From Gammaproteobacteria bacterium (GTDB lineage: Bacteria; Pseudomonadota; Gammaproteobacteria; J113): a stretch of 11,517 nt of DNA. This document shows, in pieces, positions 1-6,336 of this stretch (position 1 is its first letter; each line of letters starts with the position of its first letter). The position numbers and the translations under genes were made by a program. The stretch is taken from assembly GCA_003694425.1 (NCBI GenBank), contig RFJX01000212.1:1-11517 (forward strand). The letters are read 5' to 3'. The notes beneath the pieces are model-generated. The model made no database searches. It saw only the letters and a list, made by a program, of their open reading frames with translations, and was not told the origin of the DNA.

Positions 1-1
1 C

Positions 2-712
2 CCCACCCCGCCCACCCTGCTCCTGCTGCTGCTCGCCATCCTCCTGCACGGTCTCAGCCTGTGGCTGCGGATCCCCGTGGGGAGCCATCTCAACCTCGGG
101 GTGTTCAATACCGCCTCGCTGGTCGCCTGGTTCATCGTCGTGGTCCTGCTCCTGGGCATGCTGACCCGGCCGCTGGCGGGGCTCGGTCTGCTGCTCCTTC
201 CCCTGGTCATGCTGACCCTCCTGCTCGACCTGCTGCTGCCGGGGCAGCGACTGCTGCCCGAAACACTCCCGGCCGGGATGCAGCTGCACATCGTCTTCTC
301 CCTCGCGGCCTACGGCATCCTCTCCCTGGCCGCGGTCCAGGCCATCGTCCTGTGGCTGGAGGACCGGTTGCTGCGACGCAAGCGCCCGCTGGCGGCATTC
401 CGCTTCCTGCCCCCCCTGCAGACCATGGAAGAGCTGCTGTTCCAGCTCATCGCGCTGGGCTTCTTCCTGCTCAGCGTGGGCCTGGCCAGCGGCTGGAGCT
501 ATCTGACCGATGCCATGGCCCAGCACCTGGTGCACAAGATGGTCCTGTCCATGATCGCCTGGGTCGTGTTCGCCGTGCTGCTGTGGGGACGCTGGCAGCG
601 GGGCTGGCGCGGCCGCCTGGCGATCCGCTATACCTTGGCCGGCTTCATCCTGCTGATGCTCGGCTACTTCGGCAGCAAGGTGGTGCTGGAGCTGGTCCTG
701 CACCGTGTCTGA
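2..712 (+). CDS. ypjD: YpjD/CcsA-like cytochrome c assembly membrane protein, 5'-truncated
   Basis: The reading frame is open from the left edge to TGA at 710-712, so the true start lies outside the window; the in-frame GTG at 77 is inside the protein. About 236 residues are visible, very rich in Leu, Ala and Val, with roughly six to seven membrane helices. Segments resembling the CcsA/YpjD family (heme handling in c-type cytochrome assembly) are HIVFSLAAYGILSLAAVQA near the middle, and SGWSYLTDAMAQHLVHK followed by AWVVFAVLLWGRW and RGWRGR near the C-terminus. Histidines in these helices could be heme ligands. The next gene, corB, begins 15 nt downstream; the same ypjD-corB pair occurs in E. 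coli and many gammaproteobacteria. Family assignment is strong. A direct role in cytochrome c assembly is an annotation by homology and is not well proven for YpjD itself. Confidence 0.88.
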   Translation, partial: PTPPTLLLLLLAILLHGLSLWLRIPVGSHLNLGVFNTASLVAWFIVVVLLLGMLTRPLAGLGLLLLPLVMLTLLLDLLLPGQRLLPETLPAGMQLHIVFSLAAYGILSLAAVQAIVLWLEDRLLRRKRPLAAFRFLPPLQTMEELLFQLIALGFFLLSVGLASGWSYLTDAMAQHLVHKMVLSMIAWVVFAVLLWGRWQRGWRGRLAIRYTLAGFILLMLGYFGSKVVLELVLHRV

Positions 713-727
713 GCACCCGGTCCTTCG

Positions 728-2020
728 ATGAGCGAACTCCCGACGGAACTGCTGTTCCTCGTGCTGGGGCTGCTGATCCTGCTTTCGGCCTTCTTCTCCG
801 GCTCGGAAACCGGGATGATGGCGCTCAACCGCTACCGTCTGCGCGCGCTGCTCGAGGAGGGCAACCGCAGTGCGGAACTGGCCAGCGCCCTGCTGCGGCG
901 CCCCGATCGCCTCATCGGACTGATCCTGCTGGGGAACAATTTCGTCAATATCCTCGCCTCCGCGGTGGCGACGCTCCTGGGTCTGCGCCTGTTCGGAGAG
1001 GCGGGGCTCGCCATCGCCACCGCCATCCTCACCCTGGTGGTCCTCATCTTCGCCGAAGTCCTGCCCAAGACGGTCGCCGCCCTGCATCCGGAAGGGGTGG
1101 CCCTGAGGGCGGTCTGGGTCCTCACGCCGCTGCTGCGGCTGCTCTATCCGCTGGTCTGGCTGGTCAACCTCGTTACCAATTCCATGCTCCGCATGCTCGG
1201 AGTACGACCGGAGGCGGGAGGCGAATCACCACTGAGCCGGGAGGAGCTTCGCACCGTCCTGAAGGAGGCCGGCAGCCTGCTCCCGAGCCGGACCGAACAC
1301 ATGCTCAGTATCCTGGAACTGGAGGAGATCACCGTCGAGGACATCATGGTGCCGCGCAACGAAGTCTTCGGCATCGATCTGGCGGATGACAACCAGCGGA
1401 TCCTGGATCAGCTCTCGGCCTATCGTCATACCCGGGTCCCCGTCTACCGGGAGAACCTCGACGGGATCCTCGGCATCCTCCACGTGCGCAATGTCCCCCG
1501 GGTGATCGAGCTGATCGAGCGCGGGGAGAAGGAGGAGATCGGCCGCTATCTCGAAGAGCCCTATTTCATCCCCGAGAGTACGCCGCTGCACAAGCAGTTG
1601 CGCAATTTCCAGCAGAACCGCAAACGCCTGGCCCTGGTGGTCGACGAGTACGGCGAGATCATCGGCCTGGTCACGCTGGAGGACATCCTGGAGGAGATCG
1701 TAGGCGAATACACCACCGGGGCCTCGCCCCTGGAGCGCAACATCATTCCGCAGAAGGACGGCAGCTATCTCATCGAAGGGGGGACCACGCTGCGCGAGAT
1801 CAACCGTGCCCTCGGCTGGCAACTGCCCACCGAGGAGGCCAAGACCCTCAACGGCCTGGTGCTGGAGCAACTGGAGAGTATCCCCGAGCCCGGGATCAGC
1901 CTGCGCGTGGGAGACATCGTCATCGAGATCCTGCAGGTGAGCGGGCAGCAGCTAAAGACCGCCCGCTGCCGGCCGATAAACCAGAGACAGGACGAGGGCC
2001 CGGCCGATGAGCGAGAGTGA
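728..2020 (+). CDS. corB: CNNM/CorC-family transporter with DUF21, CBS pair and CorC_HlyC domains
   Basis: This 430-residue protein has the full CorB/YfjD architecture. Residues about 1-150 form the DUF21 (CNNM) membrane domain, with the signatures FSGSETGMMALNRYRLR, NNFVNILAS and FAEVLPKTVAALHPE. Residues about 190-330 form a CBS pair, with IMVPRNEV, TRVPVYRENLDGILGI and VVDEYGEIIGLVTLEDILEE. Residues about 340-420 form the CorC_HlyC domain, with TLNGLVLEQLESIPEPG. Length is close to E. coli CorB (about 430). The family moves or regulates Mg2+ (and possibly other divalent ions or Na+) across the inner membrane, and the CBS domains bind adenine nucleotides. The ATG at 728 is taken because the family signature begins about 20 residues later; the Shine-Dalgarno is weak, suggesting coupling to ypjD. 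The 3' end overlaps the next gene by 14 nt. The transported ion cannot be read from sequence. Confidence 0.93.
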   Translation: MSELPTELLFLVLGLLILLSAFFSGSETGMMALNRYRLRALLEEGNRSAELASALLRRPDRLIGLILLGNNFVNILASAVATLLGLRLFGEAGLAIATAILTLVVLIFAEVLPKTVAALHPEGVALRAVWVLTPLLRLLYPLVWLVNLVTNSMLRMLGVRPEAGGESPLSREELRTVLKEAGSLLPSRTEHMLSILELEEITVEDIMVPRNEVFGIDLADDNQRILDQLSAYRHTRVPVYRENLDGILGILHVRNVPRVIELIERGEKEEIGRYLEEPYFIPESTPLHKQLRNFQQNRKRLALVVDEYGEIIGLVTLEDILEEIVGEYTTGASPLERNIIPQKDGSYLIEGGTTLREINRALGWQLPTEEAKTLNGLVLEQLESIPEPGISLRVGDIVIEILQVSGQQLKTARCRPINQRQDEGPADERE

Positions 2021-2399
2021 CAAACAGCGCCAGACGCAGGCAAACGACACAGGGGAGAGGCGCCACTTCCGGCGCCTTCGATTCGGCGGCACGGCGGAGA
2101 TCGCCGGCGTGGAAACGCCCTGTGAGGTGCTGGATCTGTCGCTCAAGGGGGTCCTGCTGGCCAGGCCCGGGGACTGGGAGCCGCGGGTCGGGGATGGCGT
2201 CGAGATCGCCATCCGCCTCGAGGACTGCGAACGGCCGATCCGCATGGAGGCGGAAGTGACCCACATGGAGCCGGAACGGATCGGCCTGCGCTGTGCCCGC
2301 ATCGACCTGGAGGGCATCAGCCTGCTGCGCAGGCTGGTGGAGCTGAACCTGGCCGATCCGCAGAAGCTGGAGCGGGAACTGGGGGCGCTCGTCGGCTGA
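2007..2399 (+). CDS. PilZ-domain protein, probable c-di-GMP receptor
   Basis: A soluble 130-residue protein made almost only of a PilZ domain. The two c-di-GMP-binding motifs are intact: RxxxR as ERRHFRR at residues 17-23 (R19 and R23), and DxSxxG as DLSLKG at residues 43-48. The following strands (GDGVEIAIRLEDCERPIRMEAEV, shown here only as an approximate span of residues 63-85, then GLRCARIDLEGIS) fit the beta barrel. A C-terminal helix, LRRLVELNLADPQKLEREL in part, closes the protein. No output or membrane domain is fused, so it should act through a partner protein. Its ATG lies inside corB (14-nt overlap), which points to translational coupling; GAGGG about nine bases upstream may serve as Shine-Dalgarno. 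PilZ genes behind corB occur in other gammaproteobacteria from memory, but no function is established to my knowledge. Binding of c-di-GMP is predicted, the target is unknown. Confidence 0.88.
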   Translation: MSESDKQRQTQANDTGERRHFRRLRFGGTAEIAGVETPCEVLDLSLKGVLLARPGDWEPRVGDGVEIAIRLEDCERPIRMEAEVTHMEPERIGLRCARIDLEGISLLRRLVELNLADPQKLERELGALVG

Positions 2400-2501
2400 T
2401 CATCCCCTGCATCCCCCCGGCGCGGCCGGACAGGCGATTGAAAGCGGCCGTTTTTCAACCTTCTGCCGGCGAACCGGCCTCCCCGTCAAGGAGGAAACGA
2501 C
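2400..2501 (+). other. Intergenic region with two small hairpins and a strong Shine-Dalgarno
   Basis: This spacer separates the ypjD-corB-pilZ run from the SPFH gene. TTGAAA at 2438-2443 pairs with TTTCAA at 2453-2458 around a nine-base loop, and CGGCC at 2423-2427 can instead pair with GGCCG at 2446-2450 just before a run of five T; either could be a weak terminator. GCCGG (2465-2469) and CCGGC (2474-2478) form a tight hairpin with a CGAA loop. AAGGAGG at 2488-2494 is a near-perfect ribosome binding site seven bases before the SPFH start codon. I see no convincing -35/-10 pair here, so whether the SPFH gene has its own promoter is open. Confidence 0.45.
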
Positions 2502-3374
2502 ATGACCGAACCGGTGACTGAACGACCCGCCAGCTACCTCTCTGGCTGGCTCATGCTTCCGATCCTGCTCCTGCTGGCGTTCTGGATCGTCTGGCTCATC
2601 ATCTCACCCGTGGGCACGCCGGGCGGCGAACCCTCGGTATTCGGCATCCTGATGATCCCGGTGGTTTTCCTGCTGTTCAAGGGCTTTCTGATCCTGGAGC
2701 CGAACATGGCCGCGGTGATGACCTTCTTCGGCAAATATGCCGGGACCGTGAGCGCGGACGGCTTCTTCTGGGTGAACCCGCTCTACGGCAAACAGAAGAT
2801 CTCCCTGCGCGCGCACAACCTCAATACCCCCACCCTGAAGGTGAACGACCGGGCGGGCAATCCGATCGAGGTTGCGGCGGTGATCGTCTGGCGGGTCTAC
2901 GACACCGCCCGGGCGGTCTTCGACGTCGAGGACTATGTGGAATACGTCACCATCCAGAGCGAGTCGGCAGTCCGCCAGGTCTGCAGTGGACGCTGGTACG
3001 ACGGTGACGAGAAGGGTGAGAACTCCCTGCGTGGCGACCTCGACACGGTCGCCCGCCTCCTGACCGAGAGCATCCAGAGCCACTGCTCCATGGCCGGACT
3101 GGAGATCATCGAGGCCCGGATCTCGCATCTGGCCTATGCCCCCGAGATCGCCGGGGCGATGCTCCGCCGGCAGCAGGCGGTGGCGGTGGTCGCCGCCCGC
3201 GAGCAGATCGTCGAGGGGGCCGTGGGGATGGTCGCCCAGGCGGTGGAAAAGCTGGAAAAGGCGGGGGTGGTCACCCTCGAACCCGTGAGCAGGGCCAGGC
3301 TGGTGAGCAACCTGATGACCGTACTGGTGAGCGAGAGCGAGGCGCAGCCGGTGGTCTCGCTCGATACGGAATAG
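2502..3374 (+). CDS. SPFH/Band 7 (stomatin/prohibitin-like) membrane protein
   Basis: This 290-residue protein starts at an ATG with a strong AAGGAGG site. Two hydrophobic helices lie at about residues 12-36 and 45-66. The SPFH (Band 7) domain follows to about residue 245: GKYAGTVSADGFFWVNP, VNDRAGNPIEVAAVIVWRV, TIQSESAVRQV, and the characteristic SHLAYAPEIAGAMLRRQQA followed by EQIVEGAVGMV. The tail ends AQPVVSLDTE, as in bacterial SPFH proteins of this subgroup. SPFH proteins form oligomeric membrane scaffolds linked to functional microdomains and membrane protease control, but this subgroup has no settled function. In many bacteria, from memory, this type is followed by a small ribbon-helix-helix gene; here it is followed instead by a small membrane protein 12 nt downstream, probably co-transcribed. 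It lacks the NfeD partner that goes with other SPFH classes. Family call is firm; role unknown. Confidence 0.9.
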   Translation: MTEPVTERPASYLSGWLMLPILLLLAFWIVWLIISPVGTPGGEPSVFGILMIPVVFLLFKGFLILEPNMAAVMTFFGKYAGTVSADGFFWVNPLYGKQKISLRAHNLNTPTLKVNDRAGNPIEVAAVIVWRVYDTARAVFDVEDYVEYVTIQSESAVRQVCSGRWYDGDEKGENSLRGDLDTVARLLTESIQSHCSMAGLEIIEARISHLAYAPEIAGAMLRRQQAVAVVAAREQIVEGAVGMVAQAVEKLEKAGVVTLEPVSRARLVSNLMTVLVSESEAQPVVSLDTE

Positions 3375-3386
3375 AGGACGGTGAAG

Positions 3387-3623
3387 ATGAACCCGACCAG
3401 GCAGACAGCCGCCCTCCCCCTCCTGCTGCTCAACGGCGTCGGCACCCTGCTGCTCGGCGCCGGCCTCATCGGCCTGCTGGCCCCGCACCTGGCCCCGCCG
3501 CTGGCCGCGGCCAGAATTGCCTGGTCCCTCATCGGCGTCGGGCTGATCCTCGACCTGGCCTCGATGGCCGGGTTTCTCAGGATCGCGCTGAAGCAGCGGC
3601 AGGGAGGGCGTGAGCCGGGCTGA
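3387..3623 (+). CDS. Small two-helix membrane protein of unknown function
   Basis: A 78-residue protein with two predicted transmembrane helices, about residues 8-30 (ALPLLLLNGVGTLLLGAGLI) and 41-63 (ARIAWSLIGVGLILDLASM), joined by a Pro-rich turn and ending in a basic tail (LKQRQGGREPG). A GTG at 3381 is in frame two codons earlier, but GAGG at 3374-3377 is only three bases from it and nine from the ATG at 3387, so the ATG is preferred. The gene follows the SPFH gene by 12 nt and converges on radA, whose stop lies 20 nt away. I do not recognise the family. Its position suggests it may be a partner or accessory subunit of the SPFH scaffold, which is inference only. The short spacer to radA shows no clear terminator. 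Confidence 0.65.
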   Translation: MNPTRQTAALPLLLLNGVGTLLLGAGLIGLLAPHLAPPLAAARIAWSLIGVGLILDLASMAGFLRIALKQRQGGREPG

Positions 3624-3643
3624 CCTCTCCCGGGTCGGGTCTC

Positions 3644-5008
3644 TCAGCCGTTCAGCGCGTCGATCACCTCACCCAGGCGGCTGACCGGCTGGACCTCCAG
3701 CCCCTCCACACCCCCCTTCGGGACATTGGCGCGGGGCACGATGGCCCGGCGGAAACCGTGCTTGGCCGCCTCCTTCAGCCGTTCGGGGCCGTTCTGCACC
3801 GGCCGCACCTCGCCCGCCAGGCCCAGCTCGCCGAACACCACCAGGTCCCGCGGCAACGGTGCGTCCCGCAGGCTGGAGAGGACCGCGCAGATCACCCCGA
3901 GGTCCGCCCCCGTCTCGCTGATCCGCACGCCGCCGACGGCGTTCACGAAGACATCCCGGTCCGCCATGGATACCCCGCCGTGACGGTGCAGCACCGCCAG
4001 CAGCATCGCCAGGCGGTTCTGCTCCAGTCCGACGCAGACCCTGCGCGGATTGGCCAGCTGGGAGTCGTCCACCAGCGCCTGGACCTCGACCAGCAGCGGG
4101 CGGGTCCCCTCCCGGGTGACGATCACCGCCGAGCCGGCCGCATCCTCGCCGGTCCGGGAGAGGAATATGGCCGAGGGATTGCTCACCTCACGCAACCCCT
4201 TGTCGGTCATGGCGAAGACCCCCAGCTCGTTGACCGCACCGAAGCGGTTCTTCACCGCCCGCACCACCCGGAAACGGCTGCCGGGGTCCCCCTCGAAGTA
4301 GAGCACCGTGTCGACCATGTGCTCCAGCACCCGCGGACCGGCCAGGGCGCCCTCCTTGGTGACGTGACCGACCAGGTAGAGCGCGGTACCGCTGCGCTTG
4401 GCGTACTGGACCAGGCGGGCGGCCGATTCGCGGACCTGGGAGACCCCGCCGGGCGCCGAGGAGAGCTCCTCGGTATAGAGGGTCTGGATGGAATCGATCA
4501 CCATCGCCGCCGGCCGTTCCTTCGCCGCCAGCTCCAGGATCCGCTCCACCCGGGTCTCGGGCACGAAGCGCAGGCCGGCCACCTCCAGCCCCAGCCGCCC
4601 CGCCCGCATCGCCACCTGCCGGGTCGACTCCTCTCCGCTGACATAGAGGCAGGACAGGCCGCCGGCCTGGAGGCGGCTCATCAGTTGCAGCAGCAGGGTG
4701 GATTTCCCAATCCCTGGATCGCCGCCGATCAGCACCACCGATCCGGTCACCAGACCGCCTCCGAGCACCCGGTCCAGCTCGCCGATGCCGCTCCGGATGC
4801 GGGGTGTCTCGCCGGTATCGGCCTGCCCGAGGTCGGTGACCTCGGCCAGCTGCTCACCGGCCATGTGGGCCGCGGCGCGGCGTCCGCCCCCCCGGGCCAG
4901 GGCGATCTCCTCCATGCTGTTCCAGGCCCCGCAGTCGCCGCAGCGGCCGCTCCACTTCGGCGCAGTGGCGCCGCACTCGCGGCACTGGAAGGCCTGCTTC
5001 ACCGCCAT
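3644..5008 (-). CDS. radA: DNA repair/recombination ATPase RadA (Sms)
   Basis: This 454-residue protein is close to E. coli RadA (460) and complete. An N-terminal C4 zinc finger has Cys9, Cys12, Cys23 and Cys26. The RecA-like ATPase core has Walker A GGDPGIGKST at about 95-104 and Walker B-like AAMVIDSIQTLY. The RadA-specific KNRFG motif follows near residue 255. The C-terminal third is the Lon-protease-like domain (GVRISETGADLGVICAVLSS, VVFGELGLAGEVRPV) without protease function. RadA is a RecA-related branch-migration helicase that helps extend D-loops and process recombination intermediates. The ATG at 5008 gives the family N-terminus directly before the zinc finger. It is the last gene of the minus-strand run, 227 nt after alr. 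Its upstream spacer holds a 172-bp inverted-repeat element whose end lies seven bases from the ATG, so its ribosome binding site (GGTGA) is supplied by the repeat. Confidence 0.97.
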   Translation of the reverse strand: MAVKQAFQCRECGATAPKWSGRCGDCGAWNSMEEIALARGGGRRAAAHMAGEQLAEVTDLGQADTGETPRIRSGIGELDRVLGGGLVTGSVVLIGGDPGIGKSTLLLQLMSRLQAGGLSCLYVSGEESTRQVAMRAGRLGLEVAGLRFVPETRVERILELAAKERPAAMVIDSIQTLYTEELSSAPGGVSQVRESAARLVQYAKRSGTALYLVGHVTKEGALAGPRVLEHMVDTVLYFEGDPGSRFRVVRAVKNRFGAVNELGVFAMTDKGLREVSNPSAIFLSRTGEDAAGSAVIVTREGTRPLLVEVQALVDDSQLANPRRVCVGLEQNRLAMLLAVLHRHGGVSMADRDVFVNAVGGVRISETGADLGVICAVLSSLRDAPLPRDLVVFGELGLAGEVRPVQNGPERLKEAAKHGFRRAIVPRANVPKGGVEGLEVQPVSRLGEVIDALNG

Positions 5009-5015
5009 GTTTTCT

Positions 5016-5187
5016 TCACCACGGAGACACGGAGATCACGGAGTTTTTTTACCACAGACGCACCTGGGCAGAGGGCCGCAACAGATGCTTCACTGTTCGG
5101 GCAGAGTGCCCATGAATATCCCCGAAGGGGCAGCACGCCGATTGCCGAACTTCATTCAACTCCGTGACCTCCGTGTCTCCGTGGTGA
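5016..5187. repeat. 172-bp inverted-repeat element made of CACGGAG units
   Basis: Arms at 5016-5045 and 5158-5187 are inverted copies matching at 29 of 30 positions. Each arm holds three CACGGAG (or CTCCGTG) units spaced by one or two bases, starting TCACCACGGAGACACGGAG. A degenerate extra copy, ACCACAGACGCAC, begins at 5051, after a run of T. The 112-nt centre has short perfect hairpins: GGGCA/TGCCC at 5099-5111 and CCCC/GGGG at 5120-5130, enclosed by GTTCGG (5095-5100) and CCGAAC (5145-5150). No protein-coding gene is credible inside. Similar CACGGAGACACGGAG strings are, from memory, a widespread intergenic repeat in many bacterial phyla, often producing spurious short ORFs. A non-autonomous mobile element (MITE-like) or a structured RNA are both possible. 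No clear target-site duplication is visible at the arm ends. On the transcript from alr into radA the arms would fold into a long hairpin just before radA. Confidence 0.85.
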
Positions 5188-5235
5188 TCAGCCTGGCGAG
5201 GCCAGAGATCGAAACGGGTGAGGGGCCAAGTACGG

Positions 5236-6336
5236 TCATTCCTTTTCCGCCCCGCGGACGTGGATGCGGGCCCGGCGGCCGACGGCGCAGAGGAGCTCAT
5301 AGGGGATGGTATCGGCGCATTCGGCCACCTCCTCCACCGGCAATCCCTCTCCCCAGAGGGTGACCGGAGACCCGACACCCGCCCCGGGGACGGCACGCAG
5401 GTCGACCGTGAGCATGTCCATGGAGGGACGGCCGATGAGGGAGGCCCGCACGCCCTCCACCAGCACCGGGGTGCCGGAACGGGCGTGGCGCGGATAGCCG
5501 TCACCATAGCCGATGGCCACTACCCCCACCGGCATCGCCTCGGGACAGCGCCAGGCGGCGCCATAGCCGACCGGGTCGCCGGCTTGCAGCCGGTGGACGG
5601 CGATCAGCCGCGAATGGAGTCCCATCACCGGCCTCAGCCCGGACGCGGGGCCGCGCTCGCCGGGGAAGGGGGAGACCCCGTAGAGGGCGAGACCCGGCCG
5701 GACCCAGTCGGCGTGGCTGCGCGGATAGGCCAGCAGGGCAGCGGAATTGGCGATGCTGCGTTCACCGGAAAGCCCGCGCACCGCCGCCTCGAAACATTCG
5801 ATCTGACTGGCGACCGAATCGTCATCGCGATCGTTGGCGCAGGCCAGATGGGTCATCAGGCGCACCTCCCCGACGGCGGGATGGGCGAGCAACCGGCGAT
5901 GGATCGCCGCCACCTCCGCGGGGGGGAAGCCCAGCCGGTGCATCCCGCTGTCCACCTTGAGCCAGACGGTGACCGGCGGCGACGGAAGCAGCCCCCCGAG
6001 CATCTCCAGCTGACCCGCCTGGTGCAGCACCATCCCGATCCCCAGTTGCTGCAGCCTCGGCACCTCCTGGCGCTCGAAGGGGCCCTCCAGCACCACGATC
6101 GGCTGTCCGATGCCGACCTCACGCAACGCCTCCGCCTCCTCCAGACAAGCCACGCCGAAGGCGTCCGCCCCGTTACCCGGCGTGGAGAGTGCCCGGGCCA
6201 TCGTGGTCAGGCCGTGGCCATAGGCATCGGCCTTGACGACGGCCATCACCCGGCAGCCGGGTGCCAGGTGCCGCACCTGCCGGTAATTGTGTCGGAGCGC
6301 ATCGAGGTCGACGACCACGGTCGCCGGCCGGGTCAC
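5236..6336 (-). CDS. alr: Alanine racemase
   Basis: A complete 366-residue PLP enzyme that interconverts L- and D-alanine in the cytoplasm, supplying D-Ala for peptidoglycan. The PLP-binding lysine is Lys35 in VVKADAYGHG; the second catalytic base is Tyr258 in GYGAAW, with the conserved IGYGDGYPR (Tyr277) after it. GVACLEEAEALR, KVDSGMHRLGF and GRPSMDMLTVDL are other family motifs. The barrel occupies about residues 1-240 and the beta domain the rest. The start is GTG at 6336, overlapping the dnaB stop as GTGA, so it is translationally coupled to dnaB; no good independent Shine-Dalgarno is evident beyond the coding end. dnaB-alr order is common in gammaproteobacteria. Sequence alone does not separate a biosynthetic Alr from a catabolic DadX, but the neighbourhood (no dadA) favours the biosynthetic role. 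Confidence 0.97.
   Translation of the reverse strand: MTRPATVVVDLDALRHNYRQVRHLAPGCRVMAVVKADAYGHGLTTMARALSTPGNGADAFGVACLEEAEALREVGIGQPIVVLEGPFERQEVPRLQQLGIGMVLHQAGQLEMLGGLLPSPPVTVWLKVDSGMHRLGFPPAEVAAIHRRLLAHPAVGEVRLMTHLACANDRDDDSVASQIECFEAAVRGLSGERSIANSAALLAYPRSHADWVRPGLALYGVSPFPGERGPASGLRPVMGLHSRLIAVHRLQAGDPVGYGAAWRCPEAMPVGVVAIGYGDGYPRHARSGTPVLVEGVRASLIGRPSMDMLTVDLRAVPGAGVGSPVTLWGEGLPVEEVAECADTIPYELLCAVGRRARIHVRGAEKE

Noticed and set aside
61..1389. Long plus-strand frame across ypjD and corB
   Set aside because: It is out of frame with both well-recognised genes, has Pro/Arg/Gly-rich low-complexity composition typical of GC-rich shadow frames, and no ribosome binding site.
3758..5167. 469-codon frame antisense to radA
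   Set aside because: radA is unmistakable on the other strand; this frame is His/Gln/Arg-rich, has no family motif, and runs into the repeat element.
5049..5507. Short protein containing HHGDTEVTE within the repeat
   Set aside because: This is the typical translation of the CACGGAG repeat, out of frame with alr and without a ribosome binding site.
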